64,000 nucleotides of DNA from Clostridioides difficile (GTDB lineage: Bacteria > Bacillota > Clostridia > Peptostreptococcales > Peptostreptococcaceae), in assembly GCA_024919175.1 (NCBI GenBank), contig CP103804.1:2666001-2730000 (forward strand). Reading direction: 5' to 3'. Shown piece by piece: positions 51,920 through 60,363 of this stretch (the first letter of the stretch is position 1; each line of letters starts with the position of its first letter). The notes below the pieces were generated by a model. The model was not told where the DNA came from. It was given only the letters and a program-made list of their open reading frames with translations, and made no database searches. The translations under genes and the position numbers were made by a program.

Positions 51920-53263
51920 CTATACTAATTGCAGTGACTTTTCTTTAAACCACATTACAGCAGTAATAATTGTTGCACATACATCTGCTACCAATTGAGT
52001 TGCAATAAGACCTGTCATACCCCATAAGTTTGTGAAAATCAACAGAAATGGAATGAACAGTAAACCTTGGCGACATATACTTAATATACCACCTTGTTTT
52101 GCCTTTCCAATTGCTAAGAAATAATTCCCTATGACAATTTGAATCCCTAATGTCATAAATGAAATAGCATCAACAATTAAAGCAGTCCTTCCAATTTCCA
52201 GTACTTTAACTGATTCTTGATTAAATACATAAATAAATTGCTTTGAAAATAAAATGCACAAGATTCCAAACAATACATTTATAACAGTACTCCAATATAT
52301 TGCTGTCTTAGTAGCTCTTTCAACTCTATCTATTTTTCCTGCACCATAGTTATATCCAACCAGAGGAGAATAACCTTTTAAAAAACCATACAAAGCATTT
52401 GATTCCAAAGACATAAGGCGATTAACAATTCCCATAGCAGCAATAGCAGCTTCTCCAAATGGTTTAGCAACAATATTAGTTAAACTTACAGCACCACCAG
52501 TCAAAAATTGGAAGAAGCAAACTGGTAAACCTATTTTGAAAATCTCTGTGTAAATAGTACGTTTTATTTTAAAATAACTAAAAGAAATTTTCAAAAATGT
52601 ATACCCTTTTAAAATATAAAACCCATAAAATGAAGTAGAGACAAGTTGTGAAATTAGTGTTGCGATAGCAGCACCAGAAACTCCCATATGACATCCAAAG
52701 ATTAAAACTGGGTCTAATATGAAGTTTGTCAAGCAACCAAACAACATAGCAGTCATACTAAATGAAGAACTCCCTTCTGCAACTATCATATTATTCATTA
52801 TTATATTGAAAACATTGAATATAAGCCCCAAAATATATATCAAACCATATTCTCTTACATAATAAAGTGTGCTATCTGTTGCCCCTAAAGTATTCATAAG
52901 AGGATTAAAAAATAATAGCATAATTGTAACCAAAACAGTGATTAAAAATATACCTGAAAAGAAAGCTATACTACTACAAACCTTTACTTCCTCATATTCT
53001 TTTTTACCAAGAAGCCTTGAAATATAAGAACCTGCACCACTTCCAAAAAGCAGACCTATTCCAGTACCAACCATAGTTAATGGATATACTAAAGATACTG
53101 CGGCAGTTTGCAGTGTACCCAAACGACCTACAAAGAAAGCATCAACGATATTATATAATGCTGATACTATCATCCCTATCATAGTAGGCATTCCTAATTT
53201 TAACAGTGATTTCCTTACATCTTCTTTTTCTAAAAGATAGATTCTTTTTTGACTTCCATCCAT
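51920..53263 (-). CDS. MATE-family multidrug/sodium antiporter
   Basis: The 447-residue protein has twelve predicted helices in two six-helix halves. Family features are IVDAFFVGRLGTLQTAAVSL near the start and the second-half repeat MGIVNRLMSLESNALYGFLK with GYSPLVGYNYGAGKIDRV. I chose the ATG at 53263, 8 nt after AAAGGA; the ATG at 53272 overlaps that site. It follows a MarR gene by 106 bp with a MarR-like site between, so it is probably derepressed by a MarR ligand. Confidence 0.9.
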   Translation of the reverse strand: MDGSQKRIYLLEKEDVRKSLLKLGMPTMIGMIVSALYNIVDAFFVGRLGTLQTAAVSLVYPLTMVGTGIGLLFGSGAGSYISRLLGKKEYEEVKVCSSIAFFSGIFLITVLVTIMLLFFNPLMNTLGATDSTLYYVREYGLIYILGLIFNVFNIIMNNMIVAEGSSSFSMTAMLFGCLTNFILDPVLIFGCHMGVSGAAIATLISQLVSTSFYGFYILKGYTFLKISFSYFKIKRTIYTEIFKIGLPVCFFQFLTGGAVSLTNIVAKPFGEAAIAAMGIVNRLMSLESNALYGFLKGYSPLVGYNYGAGKIDRVERATKTAIYWSTVINVLFGILCILFSKQFIYVFNQESVKVLEIGRTALIVDAISFMTLGIQIVIGNYFLAIGKAKQGGILSICRQGLLFIPFLLIFTNLWGMTGLIATQLVADVCATIITAVMWFKEKSLQLV

Positions 53264-53298
53264 ATCAATCATCCTTTCAAATGTTTTGTTTCAATACA

Positions 53299-53313
53299 GT
53301 ATAGTTACTAAAC
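53299..53313. promoter_or_regulatory. MarR-type operator in front of the MATE gene
   Basis: GTATAGTTACTAAAC is a near-palindrome and matches, in inverted sense, the site GTTTAGTTACTATAC in front of the marR gene (53858-53872). Confidence 0.62.
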
Positions 53314-53369
53314 ATATTTTCAAAAATAATTGCTACCCTCTACGATAGCAATTTTTTCACACATAGCCA

Positions 53370-53825
53370 TTACTTTTCTTCTAATTTTTTATCAATACTT
53401 TCTTCAAAAGTAGAAAAATAACTCAACATATACTCATAAAAAAGCTCTGGCATCTCATCTAACAGTTTAAGTGATTCATCATTAGTTTGCTTATGATACT
53501 CTTGATGAGCTTTATAATTTTTCATTCCATCATCTGTAAGGCTCAAAACTACTTCTGTATCAGAATCAGGAGATACTCTTTTTATCACAGTTCCTTTATC
53601 TACTAGTTTATAAATCATCTGAGAAGCCGCACCTTTTGTAATACCTAGAGTATCTGCAAGAGATGTAATATTTATCCCAGGATTATCACCAACAGCTGCT
53701 ATTGTATGAATTTCTGATTTTGATAATAAAAGCTCTGTTCCATAAGTTCGTTTTTTCTCCTCCCACTGATTGTATTTGTGAATAACACGTTCCATCAGCG
53801 TAATTAGTTTAGAATAATCTCTCAT
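53370..53825 (-). CDS. MarR-family transcriptional regulator
   Basis: The 151 residues have the MarR winged helix: LLSKSEIHTIAAVGDNPGIN, ITSLADTLGITKGAASQMIY and the wing GTVIKRVSPDSDTEVVLSLT, with flanking dimerisation helices. It should repress itself and the downstream MATE exporter; both upstream regions hold a matching 15-bp near-palindrome. GAGGTG precedes the ATG. Confidence 0.92.
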   Translation of the reverse strand: MRDYSKLITLMERVIHKYNQWEEKKRTYGTELLLSKSEIHTIAAVGDNPGINITSLADTLGITKGAASQMIYKLVDKGTVIKRVSPDSDTEVVLSLTDDGMKNYKAHQEYHKQTNDESLKLLDEMPELFYEYMLSYFSTFEESIDKKLEEK

Positions 53826-53857
53826 ACTTTCACCTCTAACTGTTTAGTTTCATTACT

Positions 53858-53872
53858 GTTTAGTTACTATAC
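53858..53872. promoter_or_regulatory. MarR-type operator in front of the marR gene
   Basis: GTTTAGTTACTATAC is near-palindromic and matches 53299-53313. A second CTGTTTAGTT copy at about 53840-53849 gives a direct repeat. It lies 33 bp upstream of the start codon. Confidence 0.62.
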
Positions 53873-53976
53873 ATATTATATCTTTGCTTCTCAATTGTCA
53901 AGTTTCCATTTGAAAAATATCTAAAGAGTTATTTGTATAGTTAAATAAAACCTTATTTCTAAACCTTTATATAGGA

Positions 53977-54033
53977 AAAAAGGAGTACTATTTTTTGTAC
54001 TCCTTATATATAAACCATATTTTATATGGTTTA
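53977..54033 (-). terminator. Tandem terminator hairpins after rtcB
   Basis: ATAAACCATAT / ATATGGTTTAT (~54010-54033) is followed on the minus strand by AAGGAGTAC / GTACTCCTT with a T6 run (53977-54005). Confidence 0.75.
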
Positions 54034-54065
54034 TGATTACAATATTGTATTAACTTTCAAAATTA

Positions 54066-55301
54066 TTAGTTTGACTTAAAATTATAAATTGGTTTCAATA
54101 TATTAATTATGTCAACTGTTTCTCTTATGTTTTCTACAATCTCATCAATTGGCTTATATGCTTGAGGTGCTTCATCAATGGTTTTAAGATTCACACTAGT
54201 TGTAAATATATTTTTCATAGATTCTTCATAATCTTTCATATTTATACTCCTTTTGGCTTCTCCTCTTGAAAGTATACGTCCTGCTCCATGAGGTGCAGAA
54301 TTAATCCAATCTAAATTTCCTTTTCCTACTCCCAAGATAACACCATCTCTCATATTTATGGGAATCAATAACTTTCTTCCTTCATATGATGCTATGGCTC
54401 CTTTTCTTAGTATTCTGTTTTCAATTTCTATATAATTATGTATAGTTTGAAAATGGTCTAAATCATTGAATTTAAGACCTATACATTCTTCAATTATTCT
54501 TTTAGCCATTGTATTTCTGTTTAATTCAGCATATTTTTGTATAATATCCATATCATGAAGATAATCTTCCATTAATTTTCCTTCTAAATAACATAAATCT
54601 TTTGGTATTTTAGGGGTAAAGTTATGTTCTTTTTTAAGCGTTATTAATGCATCTTGAATTTCTTCTTCTCTATTTTCCTTTTTGTACTGTTCAACAAGTC
54701 TTTTACTCTCTTCCTCAAAATTATTGCTAATTCTAGCATAGTAATCATAAGCTTTTTTTTGGTAGTATTTTGCTACCCTATTTCCAAGATTTCTACTACC
54801 AGAGTGTATTATTAAATACTTATTTTTTTCACCATCTTCATTTAACTCAATAAAATGATTGCCTCCTCCAAGGCTTCCAATAGCTCGATTATATTCTTCA
54901 GTAGCCTTTCCTATGCCTTTTATACAATATAATGATTCTATCTCTTTTTTATAGTTTGCTTTACTGTATTTATTTATATTAAATCCATGAGGTATTTTTT
55001 TTCTTATAAAATCATCTATCTGTTTTAAATCCAAATCAACTTTACCTAGATTTACACATATAACTCCACATCCTATATCTACTCCAACAAGATTTGGAAC
55101 GATTTTATCTTGTATTGTCATTACAGTACCTATTACACATCCAGAACCTGCATGACAATCTGGCATTATTCTTATCTTAGATTTTGTTGTAAATTCCTGA
55201 TTACATAATTCTATTATTTGACTTATTGTTGTACTATCTACATTATCTGTAAATATTTTTGCTTTATTGTATTTTCCTTGAATTTCTAACACTAACACCA
55301 C
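54066..55301 (-). CDS. rtcB: RtcB-family RNA ligase
   Basis: The 411 residues carry the RtcB signatures: RIMPDCHAGSGCVIGTV, NLVGVDIGCGVICV (Mn2+-binding Asp and Cys), GSLGGGNHFIEL, IHSGSRNLGNRVAKYY, and the guanylated His in SAPHGAGRILSRGEAK. The enzyme joins 2',3'-cyclic phosphate or 3'-phosphate ends to 5'-OH ends using GTP, so it repairs RNA cut by ribonucleases or toxins. This is the shorter (~400 aa) bacterial form. The start is one of several GTG codons after AAGGAT, so the exact N-terminus is uncertain. It is monocistronic; no archease is adjacent. Confidence 0.92.
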   Translation of the reverse strand: MVLVLEIQGKYNKAKIFTDNVDSTTISQIIELCNQEFTTKSKIRIMPDCHAGSGCVIGTVMTIQDKIVPNLVGVDIGCGVICVNLGKVDLDLKQIDDFIRKKIPHGFNINKYSKANYKKEIESLYCIKGIGKATEEYNRAIGSLGGGNHFIELNEDGEKNKYLIIHSGSRNLGNRVAKYYQKKAYDYYARISNNFEEESKRLVEQYKKENREEEIQDALITLKKEHNFTPKIPKDLCYLEGKLMEDYLHDMDIIQKYAELNRNTMAKRIIEECIGLKFNDLDHFQTIHNYIEIENRILRKGAIASYEGRKLLIPINMRDGVILGVGKGNLDWINSAPHGAGRILSRGEAKRSINMKDYEESMKNIFTTSVNLKTIDEAPQAYKPIDEIVENIRETVDIINILKPIYNFKSN

Positions 55302-55522
55302 ATCCTTCTAAACTATATATTAATTTTAATATCATATTCTGTTTAAAAACACATTCAAATAAATTTTATATAAAAAGTAATAAAAAATTCTGCTTTCATT
55401 TTTATATAACCAAATTTATAGTGTATTAAAAATAACATAAAAATGCCTATTTTTCAATATATATACTTTCCTAATGTGATATTATTATAGCTTTTAGATT
55501 TTTATTTATTCAAGTATATCTA

Positions 55523-56353
55523 TTATTTTTGTAAAACTATACACATAGTCATACTATCATCAGAATATGTTTCACCTTTGACGTTATTAAAAACTTCAAT
55601 AGATTTAAAACCAATACCTTTAACTTCTGCAAAAAAACTCTCTTTTGAAAAGTATTTATTCCAAATATAAAATACATTTTCATTTTCTTCTGTTATAACA
55701 AGAGTTTGTTCTAATGTATTGTAATCACTGTACTTGCAATTATCTTGTAGGCACACATATCTTTTATTACTCCAAAAACCTCCATTTTCATTTATTTCCC
55801 ATGTTCTAACTTCTTTAAAGTCATTGTATTTATTTACTGTAAATACATCTAATATTAACTTTCCTCCAGGTTTTAAACTCTTGTAAATATTCTCCATTAA
55901 TATACTTCTGTTTTTAGTTGATAAAGCTCCATAATCACAATAAATTAAAGTAGCTATATCAAATTCTTCATTATAATTCATATTTAAATAACTTTGAAAT
56001 AAATATGTTATATTTAGATTTTTCTCTTCATTTCTACTTTGTGCATAATTAATAGAACGTTTTGAAAAATCAATTCCAGTTACTTTATAACCTTTCTGTG
56101 CAAATCTTTCTGCATATAGTCCTGGACCACATCCTAAATCAATTAAGTTTGGATACTTATCTGGAGATGCAACTTTAACTATCCAATCTACAGAATCATT
56201 AATAAAGTCTAGACTTCTACTTGCTCCTTCAAAATCAACATCTAAGTGTGCTTTTAATAACTGTTTTGAGATATACTCATCATCCCAAAAATTAACTTTA
56301 CTTTCCTTATAAACTTCTGGTCTTTCTAAATACATACATAATTTGTTTAACAA
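55523..56353 (-). CDS. Class I SAM-dependent methyltransferase behind a structured leader
   Basis: The 276 residues carry a Rossmann methyltransferase with motif I NLIDLGCGPGLYAERFAQKG, motif II VTGIDFSKRSINYAQ and motif IV DIATLIYCDYGALSTK, then LKPGGKLILDVFTVNKY. The substrate is not recognisable; it resembles small-molecule or rRNA methyltransferases of the Methyltransf_25 type. AAGGAG precedes the start. The gene lies 35 bp after the terminator of a ~220-nt leader RNA with its own consensus promoter, so expression is probably decided by transcription attenuation. Confidence 0.85.
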   Translation of the reverse strand: MLNKLCMYLERPEVYKESKVNFWDDEYISKQLLKAHLDVDFEGASRSLDFINDSVDWIVKVASPDKYPNLIDLGCGPGLYAERFAQKGYKVTGIDFSKRSINYAQSRNEEKNLNITYLFQSYLNMNYNEEFDIATLIYCDYGALSTKNRSILMENIYKSLKPGGKLILDVFTVNKYNDFKEVRTWEINENGGFWSNKRYVCLQDNCKYSDYNTLEQTLVITEENENVFYIWNKYFSKESFFAEVKGIGFKSIEVFNNVKGETYSDDSMTMCIVLQK

Positions 56354-56387
56354 AACATACCACTCCTTAAAATTTATTTATAAAATA

Positions 56388-56610
56388 AAAAAACCACAGA
56401 TTTTACTCTGTGGTTTAACTTCAAAAAGATGAGTTTAAATAAGAGTAAAATAGAACCAAATATTTTTAAGCACAACAATAAAACCTATAGCTTTATTTTG
56501 TTTGCTTATTAAATTTGATTTTATTTACTCTTTTCCAGCAATACTTATATCAACGATTTTATGATATCAAGTACCCCGAACAACATCATCCTTTCATATT
56601 TTTATTTTAT
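56388..56610 (-). ncRNA. Unassigned leader RNA with riboswitch-like alternative pairing
   Basis: From a promoter at 56617-56645 the minus-strand leader contains: a hairpin TACTTGATATCA / TGATATAAGTA (~56570-56542) flanked by TTCGGGG and TTGCTGG; element A, AAGAGTAAA (56532-56524); a stem starting AAGCA...TGCTT (56507-56468); element B, ATTTTACTCTT (56451-56441); and a terminator AAACCACAGA / TCTGTGGTTT with a T7 run (56416-56388). Element B can pair with A, or with AGAGTAAAAT (56409-56400) inside the terminator top. That is classic switch logic. I recognise no known class. Confidence 0.6.
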
Positions 56611-56616
56611 AGATGT

Positions 56617-56645
56617 ATTATATATTTATTCTCTTTATTTGTCAA
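56617..56645 (-). promoter_or_regulatory. Perfect consensus promoter of the methyltransferase leader
   Basis: TTGACA (56645-56640) and TATAAT (56622-56617) with a 17-bp spacer on the minus strand. A full-consensus promoter fits a gene controlled after initiation by attenuation. Confidence 0.85.
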
Positions 56646-56714
56646 TAAATTTCAGTTCAAATAATTTATAATAGTAAATTTAAAAGTATTTTTTATATTT
56701 AATTATATATAAAA

Positions 56715-57617
56715 TTAATCAAAAAAAGACAACTGAACATCACCTGAATGTTTTAATTTTTCTTTCATTACTTTAGCATAGCTACCTGATAAAGAATATT
56801 TATTTCTAAGTTGATCGACCATTTTATAAAGTTGGTTTTTATACTCTTTATTGGCTGAACCTGTACTATACAATATTGATAATTTATCAAATAAATCTGG
56901 AAACTCTTTTTTAATAAATTCAAAAAAAACACCTCTAGTCACACCTCTTAAATACAAAGTTCCAGGTAACACATAGTGTACATTACTTTCTTTTGCGTAT
57001 CTAAATAATGAATTTATATTTTCAAAATCATCTGTAATATATGGTATAATTGGCATAACATGAAGACCAACTGAAGCGTTAGTTTTTCTAAATTCTTCTA
57101 ACATTTTAAATCTTCTCATTGAATCTACTCCATTTGGTTCAATGAGCTTTTGTGTCTTTTCATCTACAGTTGTAATTGTAGATGCAATATTAATATATGT
57201 AATTCTAGATAATTTATCAATCAAATCATAATCTCTTAAAATTAAATCCGATTTCGTAGAAATAATAGCTGGTGTTTTATATTTGATTAATAGATTCAAT
57301 ATTTCTGGCATAATTTTATACTCATCTTCTATAGGCTGATAGCTGTCTGTCACTCCACCTATATTAATTACTTCTCTGTTCCACTTACTACTACTCAATT
57401 GCTTCTCAAGCTTTTCTACTATATTTGTTTTTACATAGATATCTTCAAAATAATTATTAGAATTAATATACTTATGTGAATAGATAGCATAACAATATTT
57501 ACATGCATGTTCACATCCACGATAAATGTTTAAATCCCATTTATATGGCATACTTCTTTTTAGTTTATTGCAAGCAGTTTCACAATTTATTGGAATATAC
57601 TCTACTTTATTATACAA
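56715..57617 (-). CDS. Radical SAM protein of the SPL/Rv2578c-like family
   Basis: The 300 residues have the radical-SAM cluster motif NIYRGCEHACKYCYAIYSHK (CxxxCxxC at ~35-42), then VINIGGVTDSYQPIEDEYKI and the downstream VGLHVMPIIPYITDDFENIN. This group (COG1533-like) is related to spore photoproduct lyase. The next gene in the same direction, 49 bp away, encodes a pyrimidine-dimer glycosylase-like protein, suggesting a DNA-damage role, though these homologues have no proven substrate. GAGGTG lies upstream of the ATG. Confidence 0.85.
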   Translation of the reverse strand: MYNKVEYIPINCETACNKLKRSMPYKWDLNIYRGCEHACKYCYAIYSHKYINSNNYFEDIYVKTNIVEKLEKQLSSSKWNREVINIGGVTDSYQPIEDEYKIMPEILNLLIKYKTPAIISTKSDLILRDYDLIDKLSRITYINIASTITTVDEKTQKLIEPNGVDSMRRFKMLEEFRKTNASVGLHVMPIIPYITDDFENINSLFRYAKESNVHYVLPGTLYLRGVTRGVFFEFIKKEFPDLFDKLSILYSTGSANKEYKNQLYKMVDQLRNKYSLSGSYAKVMKEKLKHSGDVQLSFFD

Positions 57618-57666
57618 ATAATCACCTCTTTACATCTAATAATACCATAATATTAAATTATAGTAA

Positions 57667-58128
57667 TTAAAGTAAGTTATTACTATACCATAATTCATAG
57701 TCATCACTGTATTTACAAAGTAATATATCCCATTCCTTCATAGGTATTCCTCCACACATTGCTTTTTCTTCCAAATTATATAAACACTGCTTTAAATACA
57801 TTTCATTATGCCAACCTCTATATAAATTTTCTAAATTTAGATTATGTACTACAGATATATCCCTTGAGAAATTGCTATTATTCCATTTTAGCATTTCTAT
57901 AAACTTAGCTTCATTTGGTCTATAAGTTCTTTTCACCATTTCATCATGGATTACTTTAGCATAAAATTTAAATTCATCTATACTATAATTTAATACTTTA
58001 TTTACTAATAGATGATTTGGAGTACCTTTCTTATCTATAGAACCTTTTATAGCGAATAGTTCTCTCCATTGACTTACTAATTGATTTTTAGGTAATACAT
58101 CAATCAAATCTTTATGCCATAATCTCAT
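57667..58128 (-). CDS. Pyrimidine-dimer DNA glycosylase-like protein (PF03013 / TIGR02328)
   Basis: The 153 residues start MRLWHKDLIDVLPKNQLVSQ WREL (spaced), the same pattern as the T4 endonuclease V-related PF03013 proteins (R-L-W-x-x-x-L-I-P-x-L-P-x-x-Q-L), with YRPNEAKFIEMLKWNNS and LYNLEEKAMCGGIPMKEWDI. T4 endonuclease V excises UV dimers. The related short bacterial proteins have no tested role. It lies between def and the radical SAM gene, all on the minus strand with ~50-bp gaps. Confidence 0.7.
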   Translation of the reverse strand: MRLWHKDLIDVLPKNQLVSQWRELFAIKGSIDKKGTPNHLLVNKVLNYSIDEFKFYAKVIHDEMVKRTYRPNEAKFIEMLKWNNSNFSRDISVVHNLNLENLYRGWHNEMYLKQCLYNLEEKAMCGGIPMKEWDILLCKYSDDYELWYSNNLL

Positions 58129-58179
58129 AATTTAACTCCTCACTATAAAATATTCTCTAAATTTAGTACTTAAATTACC

Positions 58180-58635
58180 TTATAGTTTTACACGTTCAAT
58201 AATTTTATCTGTGAAAACTATACCATCTAAATGGTCTATCTCATGACAAAGACATTTTGCCATAAAGCCTGACCCTTTAATTATTATTTTCTCACCATTC
58301 TCATTTAAAGCTTGAACTGTAACTTTTTTAGGTCGTTTTAATTTTCCCCATACATCAGGAAAACTTAAACAACCTTCAACAACAATTTGCTCTCCTTCTT
58401 TTTTAATAATTTCAGGATTGACAAGTTTAATAAGTCCCTCTCCTAAATCTATAACAACTAAACGTTTTAATATTCCTACTTGGCATCCAGCTAAACCCCC
58501 ACCGTTTGGTGTATTATACATGGTTTCTGCCATATCATTTAACAGGTCTCTTATCTTATTATCTACTTTTTCTACATTCTTACTCTTTTTTCTTAAAATT
58601 TCATCGTCAAAAGTTCTAATCTCTCTTAGAGCCAT
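58180..58635 (-). CDS. def: Peptide deformylase
   Basis: The 151-residue enzyme starts at the ATG at 58635, 7 nt after GGGGGG. The motifs are all present: GGGLAGCQVG (usual GxGxAAxQ), EGCLSFPDVWG with the metal Cys, and CHEIDHLDGIVF with the HExxH His ligands and catalytic Glu. It removes the N-formyl group from new proteins. The Gly-Cys in motif 1 differs from the common Ala-Ala-Pro/Ile. The start lies inside the end of an XRE regulator gene (20-bp overlap), an unusual arrangement implying coupled translation. Confidence 0.93.
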   Translation of the reverse strand: MALREIRTFDDEILRKKSKNVEKVDNKIRDLLNDMAETMYNTPNGGGLAGCQVGILKRLVVIDLGEGLIKLVNPEIIKKEGEQIVVEGCLSFPDVWGKLKRPKKVTVQALNENGEKIIIKGSGFMAKCLCHEIDHLDGIVFTDKIIERVKL

Positions 58636-58870
58636 AATATTCCCCCCTACTTGTCTGAGCTCTTGATTTTCTCTCGCTCTCTTCAAATAAAAATATACTT
58701 TCAATTGGTTCATTAAAAACTCTTGAAATATCATATGCTAACCATATTGAAGGTTCATTTTTACCAGTCTCTATAGCATTTATAGCCTGCCTAGATGTTC
58801 CTACTAATTCTCCTAGTTGTTCTTGCGTTAACCCCAAATTTTCCCTTAATATCTTGATTTTATTTTTCAT
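58616..58870 (-). CDS. XRE-family small regulator overlapping def
   Basis: The 84-residue protein has a Cro/C1 helix-turn-helix (KILRENLGLTQEQLGELVGT then SRQAINAIETGKNEPSIW) of the YgzD/YozG type. Those proteins usually end near residue 66-68, at the position of SIFLFEESE. Here ~18 extra residues (RKSRAQTSRGEYYGSKRD) run through the def ribosome binding site and start. A lost stop codon or frameshift may explain the tail. The ATG at 58870 has GGAG 5 nt upstream. Confidence 0.85.
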   Translation of the reverse strand: MKNKIKILRENLGLTQEQLGELVGTSRQAINAIETGKNEPSIWLAYDISRVFNEPIESIFLFEESERKSRAQTSRGEYYGSKRD

Positions 58871-58966
58871 ATATACTCCATTCATGTAATGTTAACCTTA
58901 CATCTAGACTGTAACATTTTCCATTTTTTATGTCAAGTCAACCTTACATTTATTTTGATAATTTAT

Positions 58967-59683
58967 TTAACTAGATATTTTTTTATTGAATTTTTTAAGT
59001 AATAAAACAATCCAAATCAATGACACAATAAATGAGATAAAAACATATATATAGTTACTGTCCTTAAATGCCTTTGCTAACCAAAATGATGGTAAGAAAA
59101 ATAAAATATACTGTATTTTATTTAAAATAAAAAATGGTGCTGGAATACCTAACATAAAAAGACCTGATAACTTTGTAAGTGCCATACCTTCTAATTTATT
59201 TGATGATAAAGAAGTTATTAATATTGATATAATAATTCCTTGCATCAAAGCTACTAAAGAAATTGCTAAATTTAATAAAAAAGGAATTTTAGTTAGCGAA
59301 AAATTTAATAATAAAATTACTGTAATAACAAATGCTAAGATAGCTGGTATTCCAAGCCTTGAAGTAAGATAACCACTTTTTCCAATAGGAGTGACTATCA
59401 AATACTTTGAAATGTTATCATCAATTTCTCCTAACATAACCATAGTAGAAGCAAAAAAGAACATAAAAGGTGTTATGAAAGCTAAAAGCAAGTCAAATAC
59501 TAAAAAATATGGCTCTAAACTTAATTGATAATAAGAATTATCAATTAATATATTTTGAATTAATGGTATTCCAAATCTTATGAGTACTCCACATAATATT
59601 GGAGAAATACACACTACAAAAAGCATAGCATCTCCTTTTATTTGCTCAAATTCTTGTTTAAAAGCATTAATAATTTTTATCAT
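58967..59683 (-). CDS. ABC-2 type exporter permease (second subunit)
   Basis: The 238-residue protein has six helices, including MLFVVCISPILCGVLIRFGI, and PYFLVFDLLLAFITPFMFFF followed by STMVMLGEIDDNISKYLIVT PIG, the ABC-2 core with conserved DDN/K-YLIVTP. The ATG at 59683 overlaps the stop of the previous gene as ATGA; the in-frame TTG at 59710 lies within that gene. It forms an exporter with the permease at 59680 and the ATPase at 60360. Its likely substrate is a drug or lipid-like molecule. Confidence 0.87.
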   Translation of the reverse strand: MIKIINAFKQEFEQIKGDAMLFVVCISPILCGVLIRFGIPLIQNILIDNSYYQLSLEPYFLVFDLLLAFITPFMFFFASTMVMLGEIDDNISKYLIVTPIGKSGYLTSRLGIPAILAFVITVILLLNFSLTKIPFLLNLAISLVALMQGIIISILITSLSSNKLEGMALTKLSGLFMLGIPAPFFILNKIQYILFFLPSFWLAKAFKDSNYIYVFISFIVSLIWIVLLLKKFNKKISS

Positions 59684-60363
59684 AATTTTATGCCACCTAC
59701 CTTTTTCCAAATACTACAAACAAAATAATATGTTATAAAATAAACTATTACAGTCATCAATATTAAAATTAATATATTAGTTACTAAAGAATTTTTATCT
59801 CCACTAATAAGAGAAATACATATATTAAAAGGATACAAATTAGTGAATACATTTGAATCCATCAATACATTAATTATTGGTGGTACAAAGCAGGCAATCT
59901 CAGCAGGAATAGTTAAAACAATAAATTGATTTAAACTTGATGCTTTACTTGCAAATATAAGCCCAAGTAATGAAAATATTATAGAGGCAAAGAAAGTTCC
60001 TATAATTATTATCAAAATATTATTTAAATTTGCTGTAATTGCAATTACCATAGCTACAATACTAGATATAATTGACAATGAAATCACCTTTGATAAAATA
60101 TATTCTGATATTTTTATTGGAGATACAGCTAGAGAATTTAAAACTCTTTGACTCTTCTCAAGAAGTACAATTGCTCCCATAAAAAATAATCCCATTGCCG
60201 CTGGGTCAGAATAAATCATAATTATAGCTACCTTTTCTTTCAATAATGGTGGAAAGGCATTAAGTAAACAAATATATACAATACTTAAGACAACATATAA
60301 AAAATAAAATCCATATTTAAATTGAAACTTTATATCCCCCAAGATAAGATTTTTTAATCTCAT
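59680..60363 (-). CDS. ABC-2 type exporter permease (first subunit)
   Basis: The 227 residues begin MRLKNLILGDIKFQFKYGFY and have six helices with the ABC-2 segment GLFFMGAIVLLEKSQRVLNS LAVSPIKISEYILSK (spaced), as in fluoroquinolone-type exporter permeases. It overlaps the upstream ATPase gene and the downstream permease gene by 4 bp each (ATGA), so all three are translationally coupled. The final peptide WKKVGGIKL also encodes the next gene's ribosome binding site. Confidence 0.87.
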   Translation of the reverse strand: MRLKNLILGDIKFQFKYGFYFLYVVLSIVYICLLNAFPPLLKEKVAIIMIYSDPAAMGLFFMGAIVLLEKSQRVLNSLAVSPIKISEYILSKVISLSIISSIVAMVIAITANLNNILIIIIGTFFASIIFSLLGLIFASKASSLNQFIVLTIPAEIACFVPPIINVLMDSNVFTNLYPFNICISLISGDKNSLVTNILILILMTVIVYFITYYFVCSIWKKVGGIKL

